The notes below the pieces were generated by a model that saw only the letters and a program-made list of their open reading frames with translations, had not been told where the DNA came from and did not search any database. From Prorocentrum cordatum (lineage: Eukaryota; Sar; Dinophyceae; Prorocentrales; Prorocentraceae), in the NCBI GenBank assembly GCA_963575745.1, contig CAUYUJ010019860.1:615116-679115 (forward strand): a stretch of 64,000 nt of DNA, written 5' to 3'. Position numbers and translations under genes: made by a program. Each line of letters begins with the position of its first letter. Position 1 is the stretch's first letter. Below, piece after piece: positions 18,331-27,178 of the stretch.

Positions 18331-21203
18331 CCAAAATCTGCAACCAGCTTTGTGGCGATCTCCATGTTGATCACCAGCTCGACCTCGGTCTTGTAGTGAT
18401 TGAACTTGTATGACTCCACCGAGGTGTGGGGATTCTTCTGGGCATTGTTTATATATGTGCTGGAACTGAAGAATGCCTCCGTGCGTTGTGATGGTTTATG
18501 ATGCTTGTCTCTCTGAGAAGATGGATCGACGTAGCCTGGAATGATCCCTGTCTTGAGGATGTTGCGCCAAGCACGGAATGTCGTGCCGTGGTGGAGGTAT
18601 TTCGCGTCTGTCCATTGTAGGCTCTCCCAGCCCATGTTCCATGGTTTGGAAAGTGGGTTGACGCAACTGTGGCCTCCAACACATCGAATGGCAATAACGC
18701 TGTTCCAATCGAAACAGCTGGGATCACCTCCCTCGGGGATTGGTTTGGCGTATATCTCGATCCGATTTTTCTGCGGGTCAATATGTTTCTGGAACGCACG
18801 AATGATGAAGATCGGGTAATAATCGTTCCAATCGGTATACCCATCGTTCTCGCCATCTTTCTTGAAGTGCGACATGGCCGCGTCCATGGATGGTCCGTTG
18901 TGGTTTTTACGTTCACCGAATTTCCATTGGACCATCTCCTGAAAGGGTTCCCAATTACTTGGAGTCTTCCAGTCACGATCTGTTGTCTTCGTCCAAATGT
19001 TGATACGTCTATCGTGCAATTGATTGATATAGAACTTTTTGTAGTGGATCTCGTGGCGTAACATCGTCGTGATGTCTTTGCTCATGTATCTGGGTTCTCC
19101 CAGCCACTCATCATCAAGTAACTCGGGACCATAACGTACGTCGTCGTAATTTGGTAACGATATCCACTTCCATTCTGGAAAGCAACCAGACTGTGCAATA
19201 TCAGGAGCATGAACAATCACACAATCGTCATGTTGCAGTTGGTCGAACCGTTCGTCGTTTTCCAGGCAAGCGAATCCATTGACCGCGGATGTAACCCGCA
19301 ATACTGGACAAACGCATGGATGGTCGTCCTTGATGCCTGCTTGCAGCTTCCACTCTCGAATCGTGCATGCATTATCGAACATCCCAACCTGGCTGATGTC
19401 CTCATACATGGAAAGCTCGCAGCTGTCCTGCCATGACAATAAATTCATCTCGTGTGGAGAAGAGTTCTCGTCGGCAGGAGTTGCCTCCAGCTCCATAGCA
19501 TCTAGGTCAGTGCCGTCGTCAGGGATCGGTACTGCCTCGGCTTTCGGGAGCTGAATTGCTGGCTGTTGGTCTGCTGGCGTATGGTGTAGGGGTGGTCCAG
19601 GAGTCGATGACTTTGGCACGGCTATCGATTGCGGGCCAGGTTGCAGTGGCTCAGGCAATGGGCCTGGTGGTGCTGGGTGTTCCGCATCGGCCGCCGCGCG
19701 CCACACGGAAGTCGGAACATCAGGATCGTATCCCAATGCCACGCGATCTAGTGCATAATGTCTGAAGAATGTTTTGCGTGCTTCGATGGTCTGCTCGTTC
19801 TCGGCAGCGGGGCCGATACAATGAGATGTCAACCTGTTGTTTTCTGCAATGAGTCGTGATCTGGTCGCGTTATCGTCACCATCCAAATCGGTAATCTGTT
19901 GTAGAAACTGCTCAAACACCACCCAAGCAACAGCATGTGCATCTTCAACCGTTTTAATGATCTTGGGGTGGAGGAGCTCGTGTTTCTCGACTGAATCCCA
20001 GGATGCCCATGCCCCAGGGTAGTCGTTGATCAACAGTAAGAGGTACTGGAATAAGTCGTCGTATGCAAGACTAAATGGATCATTATCAGGGATAGCCTTG
20101 TTCGGCTCGCGAGGATCAAGTGCTGGTGTCCGTATCGGAATTCCAGGAATAGGTACGCTTGTGTCGCCTGCGTTAGCAGGCAGTGATGCGGGCAGCGTAC
20201 CATCGGCACATGATGCCATCCACGCACAATGAGCCATTTCGCCTGCCGTCTGTGCCATCAGCGTCGTGAGGCTGAGGTCTCTCTTCCATCCGTTTGTCAT
20301 CCTCTCTCGGAAGTCGAGAGCCGCCATGATCTCCTTGGCCTGTGTGTGGGCCTGCTCGTCCGTGACGGGAGTCAGTATGGGCGGCCTGAATGGATACGGC
20401 TGAGAGGGCAGTGACTGAATCAAAGCGCAGAAGTTACGATAGCATACTGCGTCGCAGAACTGTGTCGTAAACATCGCCATGTTATGGTTGTTCTGTTTTG
20501 CATGCCAAGCCTGTGGGGTGGTTCTATCGTACGCTTCAACCCAGTGGTCTGATGGAAGAACCGTAATACCACGATTTTGCATAATCCTGATCAGATCGTC
20601 CGTGTGGTAATCAAAGTTCGGGTGTACGCCCCACTGTGCTGCTTTGCCAGGCTCCATGACCGTGGGGCAGCGGAAATACTGCATCACATCGACAAAACGT
20701 GATACATCCACTTGTACGTGTACTGGCATAAGCGTCGGGACGCCACCCTCACATTCCATTTTCTGGAGCTCACGTACGGCAGTAGGTGCACGATCCTGGT
20801 GTCGACGCATGTCCACGGTGTTCTGTCCGTGGTTGGCACATGCGATGTCATTCGCGCTCCATACCACCATGGCATTGAGGCCCCTGCAATAGTGTCTTTG
20901 TTTCACATATGCAGGAAAATCATTGGCCCAGTAGCTCCAGATGACCTCGTTTAACTCACGCCACCTTTTGATGGAGGCATTGTCGCTGTGTAACATGAGG
21001 CCTCCGGCCTCGCGGATCGACTTGATCATGTTGCGCTGCTCGCGGGTGGACTCAAACTGGTTGTTGAGAATAGCTGTGGTACGGCTCTCCTGTGTCTGCG
21101 TACGCTGGTTACGCAGTTCTTCCATGCCATAGCGGGTGTCTCCACCAGTCTCTGGCAATTGACGCAATCTTGGCCGATCGGCGTGTCGTTCTGTCTGAAC
21201 CAT
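18306..21203 (-). CDS. Copia-A post-pol protein with KptA/Tpt1-like C-terminal domain
   Basis: 965 codons. The first 800 residues show no known domain; a Pro/Glu/Asp-rich linker sits at about 530-640. The C-terminal 130 residues (18306-18705) carry two motifs of RNA 2'-phosphotransferases: R-C-V-G-G-H-S-C near residue 842, like the family's R-x-x-Q-G-H-S, and HHGTTFRAWRNILKTGIIPG near 871, like its L-Y-H-G-T...W..I...G-L. Tpt1/KptA enzymes remove a splice-junction 2'-phosphate using NAD+. The N-terminal winged helix of that family was not seen, and the later Arg/Ser strand is only approximate. A relation to other ADP-ribosyltransferase folds is possible. Confidence 0.5.
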   Translation of the reverse strand: MVQTERHADRPRLRQLPETGGDTRYGMEELRNQRTQTQESRTTAILNNQFESTREQRNMIKSIREAGGLMLHSDNASIKRWRELNEVIWSYWANDFPAYVKQRHYCRGLNAMVVWSANDIACANHGQNTVDMRRHQDRAPTAVRELQKMECEGGVPTLMPVHVQVDVSRFVDVMQYFRCPTVMEPGKAAQWGVHPNFDYHTDDLIRIMQNRGITVLPSDHWVEAYDRTTPQAWHAKQNNHNMAMFTTQFCDAVCYRNFCALIQSLPSQPYPFRPPILTPVTDEQAHTQAKEIMAALDFRERMTNGWKRDLSLTTLMAQTAGEMAHCAWMASCADGTLPASLPANAGDTSVPIPGIPIRTPALDPREPNKAIPDNDPFSLAYDDLFQYLLLLINDYPGAWASWDSVEKHELLHPKIIKTVEDAHAVAWVVFEQFLQQITDLDGDDNATRSRLIAENNRLTSHCIGPAAENEQTIEARKTFFRHYALDRVALGYDPDVPTSVWRAAADAEHPAPPGPLPEPLQPGPQSIAVPKSSTPGPPLHHTPADQQPAIQLPKAEAVPIPDDGTDLDAMELEATPADENSSPHEMNLLSWQDSCELSMYEDISQVGMFDNACTIREWKLQAGIKDDHPCVCPVLRVTSAVNGFACLENDERFDQLQHDDCVIVHAPDIAQSGCFPEWKWISLPNYDDVRYGPELLDDEWLGEPRYMSKDITTMLRHEIHYKKFYINQLHDRRINIWTKTTDRDWKTPSNWEPFQEMVQWKFGERKNHNGPSMDAAMSHFKKDGENDGYTDWNDYYPIFIIRAFQKHIDPQKNRIEIYAKPIPEGGDPSCFDWNSVIAIRCVGGHSCVNPLSKPWNMGWESLQWTDAKYLHHGTTFRAWRNILKTGIIPGYVDPSSQRDKHHKPSQRTEAFFSSSTYINNAQKNPHTSVESYKFNHYKTEVELVINMEIATKLVADFGWALKALL
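19477..19488 (-). other. Covarying GNNA hairpin 5 (A-T variant)
   Basis: Coding strand GGAG-GCAA-CTCC with AGCT...TGCC flanks; the third stem pair is A-T. In frame it reads ELEATPADE. Confidence 0.6.
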
Positions 21204-23458
21204 TCTTTATGATTGCCAAAGGAGAATGCCCACATCATGATGTCGTCGCGGATCATGGTCGACAAATGCTCGAGGGTAGCGCCACCCATGTATTCCGCGC
21301 GATTGAGGCACGGCATAAATAGCGGTACAAGAGCAACATTTGATACGTTGGCTAGATCTTCTCGCTTCTGTGCATTGTTGAGCTCGTCGATGCCGTGGGT
21401 TGGGTACTTTTTGTGTTTTGCACTCTTGGCCCCTTTCTTGGGGTGCATAATCCATGTTGAATCGGTGTACAAGTTGGTCCATTTGTATGCGTGCCCTGAT
21501 GGACCGAAGGCATGATGCAAGAGTAGTCCCAGATCTTCTTGTACGAGGGAACACCACCCATTATCTGAAAGAAGAGTAGAAACCAAACGACCACCACAGA
21601 AAGCGCTGTACTTTGCTTGATCCAGTTCGAGTGGGTCAATATCAGGGCCAGGGGTAAGACCAGGGTCGATCTCGTCGGCGGCTTCGCCAAAGAAGACATT
21701 GCCCTCGTTGTATGGTTGCCAACGATAGGTACTTGTCATATTCTCGTCGTGCTCTGAGATTGCCACCCAGCCTTCTGGGCTATCGGATGGTGTTGCCACC
21801 GTCTTGGAATATGATCCGATACCTCCGAAGCCTCCGCGCGCAGTCAGCCATGTGCTGAGCTTGCGGCGAAATTTGCTTGTCTGGTTAATGTCGGAAAATG
21901 CTCGCATGTTGGTGACCAAATTATCCTCAACAATGTGGCCGATGTGTCCAGATGTATATGATGTCCTGGCTAAGCCAGGTGGGCGTGTGGGTAACTTGGC
22001 CGCTACACGCTCAAGTTTAGGAGCATAGCATGGAGTTGTCAATCCATTGCTGTATACATCAGAGGGTGCACAAAGACCATTTCCATAATAGTATTTTGTA
22101 TCCTGAACGCTGTCCTCGGCATACTGTCCCAGTACTGCGCTGCCAATTTTGGACCAATCATTGTGAGTCATCATCCACTCCGTCCTCAATATCATCGTCG
22201 TAAGGTCCATTGGCGGACACTTGCGGTGCGCTCCTGGGGTCACTGCGTTCAAATGATCATGTAAACCACGAACACTTTCTTGTGCAGACGGGTTACGATT
22301 GAGGAGACTGGAAAGCATGCACATAGCCCGCATGAATGACAGCCATGGTGTAGCCGTAAACGTGCTGTATTCGTAGTTGGCGTTGCCGCCGACTGATCCA
22401 CCAGTGTCGCTGATCCAACTCTTGACGTCGGCGGACGCAGAGCGGGCAATTTCTCGAATAGTGGATTCGTCGGGTACGCGGAGATCAAAATCTGCACTGC
22501 GATCAGCGCGCCGTTGATGTACGTATATGTATCCATCATCAGGATCACGAGGGCGACCAGTTTGAGCGTGGTACGTGAAGCCCACGCGGTCGTCGTCCTT
22601 GGCGTTCGGGTCGTACTCAGCGTCGCGGCCGATGGGCCAGCCGATGAGGTGGAGCGGCTGTGCCTGATCCATCTCGTGGATGGGGGTATCGGGATTAGAA
22701 CCGATCTCGCTTATTTTCGCCTCGCACGCGGCGAACAGGATGCCTTTAAGCTTTATAGCTCGAGTCGTAAAATTGCAGCGGCATGAACGTACAATTAGTG
22801 TCCTAGACCTCTCTGCATCCTGTGGAGGCGAGGGAGGATGGCGGGGATGTCCACCGTGCGGGGAACGTGCTCTTGAACGAGGTGTGCGCGAAGCAATAGC
22901 TGCAGCTGGTGCGCCAATGTGGTACATGCATGCGCATATGCCCTCGTGATTGGCTTGTCCAACGCACCGAAATCCACATTCTGATCCTACCTCGCCCCAT
23001 CTTTCTTTTTCTGTAAGTAATATTTTGCAAACTTCCGGGCATCCATCCAGTTTTGGAGGTTCCGCAACATGAGGTAAACCGTCGGGCCTCCGAGGCCCTC
23101 GCAGTGGTTTCCAGGGTTTCTTTGGAGGACATTGTACCGGAGCAGCGGGAAAGATGAGCGAGTGTTCCAAGAGATCCCTCCAGAGGTCTGCTTTCTTCGG
23201 CTCGAAATGTTTGGTCATCATATCTGCGATCTGCTCTTTTGTACCTACATATTTGAGCTCGATATGTTCGAGTTGGCATGTCTCGCATATCCAATCCAGG
23301 TTGATACGATGAGTACGATGAAGATGACGAGGTGCTGGTGTGCGTCCCTTTTGGACAACTTTGATCACGGCCTGGATATCCTCGAGGACGATAAGACGCA
23401 CTTTGGGATAACTAATCTCCTGAGCCGGTTCTGGATCCACGTGCAATACTGTACCCAT
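21026..23458 (-). CDS. Copia-A RNase H C-terminus with long post-pol extension (part 1)
   Basis: 810 codons. Residues 20-95 complete RNase H: VLEDIQAVIKVVQKGRTPAP, HRTHRINLDWICET and GTKEQIADMMTKHF are classic copia C-terminal motifs. The remaining 700 residues have no recognised domain. They carry Trp/Tyr-rich segments and unexplained Cys/His pairs. Ordinary copia pol ends soon after the MMTKHF-type motif, so this is extra. The frame appears to change between 21203 and 21030, close to a covarying hairpin at 21135. Confidence 0.65.
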   Translation of the reverse strand: MGTVLHVDPEPAQEISYPKVRLIVLEDIQAVIKVVQKGRTPAPRHLHRTHRINLDWICETCQLEHIELKYVGTKEQIADMMTKHFEPKKADLWRDLLEHSLIFPAAPVQCPPKKPWKPLRGPRRPDGLPHVAEPPKLDGCPEVCKILLTEKERWGEVGSECGFRCVGQANHEGICACMYHIGAPAAAIASRTPRSRARSPHGGHPRHPPSPPQDAERSRTLIVRSCRCNFTTRAIKLKGILFAACEAKISEIGSNPDTPIHEMDQAQPLHLIGWPIGRDAEYDPNAKDDDRVGFTYHAQTGRPRDPDDGYIYVHQRRADRSADFDLRVPDESTIREIARSASADVKSWISDTGGSVGGNANYEYSTFTATPWLSFMRAMCMLSSLLNRNPSAQESVRGLHDHLNAVTPGAHRKCPPMDLTTMILRTEWMMTHNDWSKIGSAVLGQYAEDSVQDTKYYYGNGLCAPSDVYSNGLTTPCYAPKLERVAAKLPTRPPGLARTSYTSGHIGHIVEDNLVTNMRAFSDINQTSKFRRKLSTWLTARGGFGGIGSYSKTVATPSDSPEGWVAISEHDENMTSTYRWQPYNEGNVFFGEAADEIDPGLTPGPDIDPLELDQAKYSAFCGGRLVSTLLSDNGWCSLVQEDLGLLLHHAFGPSGHAYKWTNLYTDSTWIMHPKKGAKSAKHKKYPTHGIDELNNAQKREDLANVSNVALVPLFMPCLNRAEYMGGATLEHLSTMIRDDIMMWAFSFGNHKEWFRQNDTPIGQDCVNCQRLVETPAMAWKNCVTSVRRHRRAVPQLFSTTSLSPPASSAT
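21135..21146 (-). other. Covarying GNNA hairpin 6, at a frame change
   Basis: Coding strand GGTG-GAGA-CACC. In the frame entering from upstream it reads RLVETPAMA. The plausible coding frame changes within a few dozen bases of it. Confidence 0.55.
21789..21800 (-). other. Covarying GNNA hairpin 7
   Basis: Coding strand GGTG-GCAA-CACC, with GA/TC pairing again beyond a C/A mismatch. In frame it reads KTVATPSDS. Confidence 0.5.
22379..22390 (-). other. Covarying GNNA hairpin 8 (C-G variant)
   Basis: Coding strand GGCG-GCAA-CGCC; the third stem pair is C-G, and AGT/ACT pairs again beyond a C/A mismatch. The local reading frame is GGSVGGNANYE, so here the peptide motif is absent while the hairpin is kept. 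Confidence 0.55.
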
Positions 23459-24431
23459 GGGATATTGTACGCCTCTTTGGAGGCGTAGGTAACTCCGTAT
23501 TTAGCGGTAGTTGCCTACGGCTAGGAGAAGATCCCCTTGTGGGGGGCGCCTTGCGAGGCGATGGCTCACGCCTCTTTTTGGCGGCCAACGTCGGACGCAT
23601 CGCCGTATCGGCGCGCCCCTGGCAGCTCAGGCAAGTATTCTTCTCTTTGCATGTATTGGCAACTCCCACCACGGTTTCCCAGAACGAGAGTAGTGGTAGT
23701 CCTTCCAGTCGCAGCGCTGAGTCAAGAGCAACGATCTCGGATTCTGTAGATGAATGCGACACAACCGTTTGTTTCTTACATACAGCGAGGACCGGAAATA
23801 ACGTATTGGGTCCAACAAGCGCGGCGAAGACGCCGGTAGTGGATTTGGATGATGTAATGCAATCGGCGAACGAGGCGTCAGTGAAGAGCAGGATGGATAA
23901 CTTGTCTGACGAATCACCTATCCATCCGTGTAAACAATGTGTACGCGTCGTTTTGATGTAGCATATCAATCGATGTAGACGTTTATCACACGTGGTATTC
24001 CATTTGGTAATTTCTCTGGCAAGCATACATACTGGATGTAGAAGATCGAAACGACAGCAACGTGCCAGGTAGAGAATTTTCATCAGTACGCTCGCCGCGT
24101 CCTGGCCAAGGATGCCCTCGTCGGAATAATCGGAATCGGTGAAGGAGGTGTCCTCGATGCCAGGAGTTTCGGCGTCAGGTAGGTCATCGTATGTGACTGG
24201 TATGGGATCTGTCGTAGTAGATGTCGTGTCGGCCGATTTTGCTGGGCTGGATGATCGTGGACGCGCGTTGAGCACGCTAGTAGGTCTGGCGACCGACCCG
24301 GAGGATGCAGGCGATTTGGATCGCGAAGTCCTCGGCGAGTCGGACCGTTTCCGACGTGACCCTGGTCCCTGGGCGCGCTTGGAAGCGCATTCCAGGTACC
24401 GCTCAATGCACTGATCAGTAAAACCAAGCAT
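23412..24431 (-). CDS. Copia-A RT C-terminus and RNase H
   Basis: 339 codons in the same frame as the RT. A Ser/Arg/Pro-rich insert (residues 15-90) is followed by RYLARCCRFDLL-type copia RT-connection sequence and the RNase H core. FTDASFADC at about residue 180 holds the first Asp, and VVSHSSTESEIVALDSALRL holds the Glu helix. It degrades template RNA during reverse transcription. The frame is lost near 23440, where a frameshift moves the RNase H C-terminus into the next frame. Confidence 0.75.
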   Translation of the reverse strand: MLGFTDQCIERYLECASKRAQGPGSRRKRSDSPRTSRSKSPASSGSVARPTSVLNARPRSSSPAKSADTTSTTTDPIPVTYDDLPDAETPGIEDTSFTDSDYSDEGILGQDAASVLMKILYLARCCRFDLLHPVCMLAREITKWNTTCDKRLHRLICYIKTTRTHCLHGWIGDSSDKLSILLFTDASFADCITSSKSTTGVFAALVGPNTLFPVLAVCKKQTVVSHSSTESEIVALDSALRLEGLPLLSFWETVVGVANTCKEKNTCLSCQGRADTAMRPTLAAKKRREPSPRKAPPTRGSSPSRRQLPLNTELPTPPKRRTISHGYSIARGSRTGSGD

Positions 24432-24620
24432 ATCATGTCGAAGTCCACGAACTTGTTAGGCTGTATTGTAATCTTTCTCATTGTGCACGGGCAACATAGG
24501 GCGTATGGTAGACATTCTTTTGTCGAAGATAGTCTGCGGCACCTCGCATGCCTGCTGTCCACAGCCAAGATATTGTGAGTATGGAGTAGGTGGATCCAAT
24601 TCAATACCGCTTTTGCGGAT

Positions 24621-25586
24621 CTAATCCCAGTCAGCTTGTAGATTGTGAGCTGGGCCGGCTAATTTGAAGTCGTCCACATATACTGAAAGTATCAATCCCA
24701 GTTTGTTGTGTCTCCATGCGCATTCCCATCCTGGAATAGGCTCGAAACCGACGTTTTCTAAGCATGTACGACATTTTCGTTCCCAAAAGACACCTGCGAG
24801 AGGGTGTCCGCATAGTGCCAATCGTAATCGGCACACTGGATTCTTGTATTTTGACCAGGATGTCGGTTGTCGCCATTTGGGTATGGTAATCCAAGTATCA
24901 ACTGGATCGATTCGTCCGTCGCCGTATAATAATGCCTGCGTGTAGGCTCCAGGTGCATCACTTTGTTCTCCCGCATATTGTGGCAATAATGCAGTAGCGT
25001 CGCAAAGTTTGGAAGCTTCAATATGCGAAGCACTGGAAGAGGCGTCGGCGAATATGGCGGCTAAACCAGTTTCATCTTTGCCTGTATTGCCCTGAACCAC
25101 CACTCTGCCCTTAAATTTACGCAGATCAGGTGGAAGTTCCTCGTGTTTGACTGAAGATAGTTCAAAGATATTGAAGACATGAACTTTCGTCCCAGCGCGA
25201 ATAGCTTGTGACTCAATATCAGCTTTTTCTGCAACAGTCTCCAACATCCACGTGTGTTTCTTTTCCAATCTCTCGTATTCTTTTCGCGGGGCTTCCTGTG
25301 CACGTGGTTCTGCGGCAACTTCTTGCTTACTCAGGTTTCTGGTAACTAAGGCCGGGCGTGCCCATGAGGAATCGGGGATTTTGTCTCTGTGTGCCGGTGT
25401 GTAGGTGGTCTCACGTGGCATAGTTGGCATTGCTACCGACTGCGTGAACTGGCGTATGAGCGGGCTCATGGTCCCAAAGTCGGTTCCTTCACTATCCACA
25501 AGTACCAAAGCACGTTCTTCTCCAGCGTGCTGTTGTGGTGTTTGGTACCGTAGTAATGTCACGTGGCCCACGTAGTAGTTTGGCAT
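24621..25586 (-). CDS. Copia-A reverse transcriptase
   Basis: 321 codons, resuming the Copia-A coding line on the far side of the nested element. Features of copia RT: MLETVAEKADIESQAIRAGT and KGRVVVQGN in the fingers, the PGAYTQALL motif in place of the usual D-V-x-x-A-F/Y-L block, and the catalytic YVDDF near residue 303. It copies element RNA into cDNA. A TAG (24621-24623) ends the frame immediately after the thumb begins. The same frame continues past it and past a TAA at 24456 into RNase H, so the gene is mutated. Confidence 0.75.
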   Translation of the reverse strand: MPNYYVGHVTLLRYQTPQQHAGEERALVLVDSEGTDFGTMSPLIRQFTQSVAMPTMPRETTYTPAHRDKIPDSSWARPALVTRNLSKQEVAAEPRAQEAPRKEYERLEKKHTWMLETVAEKADIESQAIRAGTKVHVFNIFELSSVKHEELPPDLRKFKGRVVVQGNTGKDETGLAAIFADASSSASHIEASKLCDATALLPQYAGEQSDAPGAYTQALLYGDGRIDPVDTWITIPKWRQPTSWSKYKNPVCRLRLALCGHPLAGVFWERKCRTCLENVGFEPIPGWECAWRHNKLGLILSVYVDDFKLAGPAHNLQADWD

Positions 25587-25597
25587 GCAGTATTTCT

Positions 25598-25684
25598 ATT
25601 CCCTCCTGCCACGTTAACTGTCCGAGAGGAGGGATGGCCGTTTTCTGGCGACGACCGTGGGCACAGCCGCAGGCTCTCCGCCCG
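25598..25684 (-). repeat. DIRS-like split repeat B2
   Basis: 87 bp copy of B1 at the outer 3' end of the element. About 109 bp of unique sequence separates it from A2. Copia-A coding sequence resumes immediately outside, at about 25597. Confidence 0.8.
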
Positions 25685-25793
25685 CGTCGAGGGTCACTCG
25701 AAGGCGCGGGGTTGGCACCCGAACGACCCTCCGACTGGCGGAGGGGTCGGTGGGGCGCGGCTTCATTAAAACGAGATGCGGGGTGGGAGGTGG

Positions 25794-25916
25794 AAAAAGG
25801 CACAGCTCTAAGCACAGAGAGCTGCGGAAGAGGGGAAAGGAAGGAGGAGGAGGAAGCCAGAACACTACGGCCTAGGGGGGAATATAACCGTTTAGGCTTT
25901 GGCCAAACGAGACCAT
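25794..25916 (-). repeat. DIRS-like split repeat A2
   Basis: 123 bp copy of A1 lying directly beside B1. B1-A2 forms the circle-junction-like unit typical of split direct repeats. Confidence 0.8.
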
Positions 25917-26003
25917 ATTCCCTCCTGCCACGTTAACTGTCCGAGAGGAGGGAGGGCCGTTTTCTGGCGACGACCGTGAGCACAGCCGCAGGCTCTCCGC
26001 CCA
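25917..26003 (-). repeat. DIRS-like split repeat B1
   Basis: 87 bp, starting ATTCCCTCCTGCCACGTTAA and ending near GGCTCTCCGCCCACG; three mismatches to B2 (25598-25684). It abuts A2 directly. Confidence 0.8.
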
Positions 26004-26550
26004 CGCCCGTCCCGGGCCGCTCCCTCCGGGAAAAAGCCCTCCCCCTGCGCGCCGCGCGCGCGGGCGGCTGGGGCCCGGCAAAGGGGGGGGTCGATCACGC
26101 GACTGGCCGCGAGCCGGCTCCCCAGCCAAGCTCACCCCGCGCAAGGCCCTGGGTGCCAAGCGCACTAATCACAATAGCGCGGCACCGCAACTAGCTGCAG
26201 CTGCAGAGGGGCAACGCGAATACTAGAAACAGTATCGCGGAAAACAAAAACCGCACCTCCGGGGGCACTGCGGGGCGGGGCTCACAGCAACTGGGCACCG
26301 TCGAAAACAGCGGGTTCCCCCAGATTGGAGCCCGAGGGGTCCGCAAGGCCGCCAGCTTGGTGCCAGCTGCTTGCGGGAAACAAGCATACGGTGAGGGGGT
26401 AACACCCCTCCGCTTACTCATGCTACGGCCAGCCCGCCATGGCTTCCACGGGCACCCCCCCTCCCCAGCCATCCGCCCCGCCACCGGGTGGGGCTGGGAG
26501 GGGGCTCGCGCGGCAGGGGGGCAAAGCTGCTCCCGCCGGAACTCCTCCGG
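26004..26550. other. 3' non-coding part of the DIRS-like element
   Basis: GC-rich sequence between B1 and the recombinase frame. Nothing recognised beyond short Pro/Ala-rich frames. Confidence 0.4.
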
Positions 26551-26551
26551 G

Positions 26552-27178
26552 TCAGCCGCGCGCGTGGTATTCCTCCGGGGGCTCCTCCCGGAACTTGACC
26601 CGCTTCCCTTCCTTCTCGGGTGGGGTCTGCCCCAGGCGGTTCGAGCTTCCCAAGGTGAGGTCGTAGTTCTGGGCGGACATCGCCTCCGAGAGGCCTTTCT
26701 GGGGTTCGTGCGCCTCCCAGAGGTGCGCGTGGAAGGCGCCCGACCTCCACCTCCCGAACCGCTTGAGCCGCTCCAGGTCTGGCATGGCGTGGTACATAGC
26801 CGTGGCGCCTCCGATCCTCAGGGAGTGGCTCCCGATGTGCGAGGGGTGCATCCCCGCCGCCTTCGCCGCCTGGCCCAAGAGGTCGGTGATGTCTTTCCGC
26901 CGGATGGGGTTCCCATCCCCGTCTCGGAAGAGAGGGAGGTCTCCCTCCGAGGTCCACCGCTGGGGCGCCAACCTCTCCAGCTCGGCGAGGGCTCCGACAG
27001 GGCAAAGGGGGTTGCCCGTGGCGTAGTGGTTGCGGCAGCATCCGAAATTGCACTGGTCGGTCTTGCTCTCCTTGACGTAGATATAACCACCTCGTCCGCG
27101 GACGCGAAGGTGGGGCAGACCGCGCCCTCCCCCCTCGGGGTGACATCCCTCCCGAAGAGGACCCGCTCCGTCGCCCAA
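26552..27178 (-). CDS. DIRS-like tyrosine recombinase C-terminal catalytic part
   Basis: 208 codons. It carries GSHSLRIGGAT (H118, R121 of the H-x-x-R motif) and the second motif FGRW (141-144). At the expected nucleophile (x-Y-L-W in relatives) the sequence is FHAHLWEAH with His152. One C-to-T change in its codon would give Tyr. The enzyme would close and insert the circular cDNA. With the frameshift upstream and the His substitution, this copy is probably inactive. Confidence 0.7.
   Translation of the reverse strand: MGDGAGPLREGCHPEGGGRGLPHLRVRGRGGYIYVKESKTDQCNFGCCRNHYATGNPLCPVGALAELERLAPQRWTSEGDLPLFRDGDGNPIRRKDITDLLGQAAKAAGMHPSHIGSHSLRIGGATAMYHAMPDLERLKRFGRWRSGAFHAHLWEAHEPQKGLSEAMSAQNYDLTLGSSNRLGQTPPEKEGKRVKFREEPPEEYHARG

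Noticed and set aside
20166-20181. GCCTGC/GCAGGC hairpin in Copia-A
   Set aside because: The loop on the coding strand is TAAC, not GNNA, and the stem is unrelated; it may be chance.
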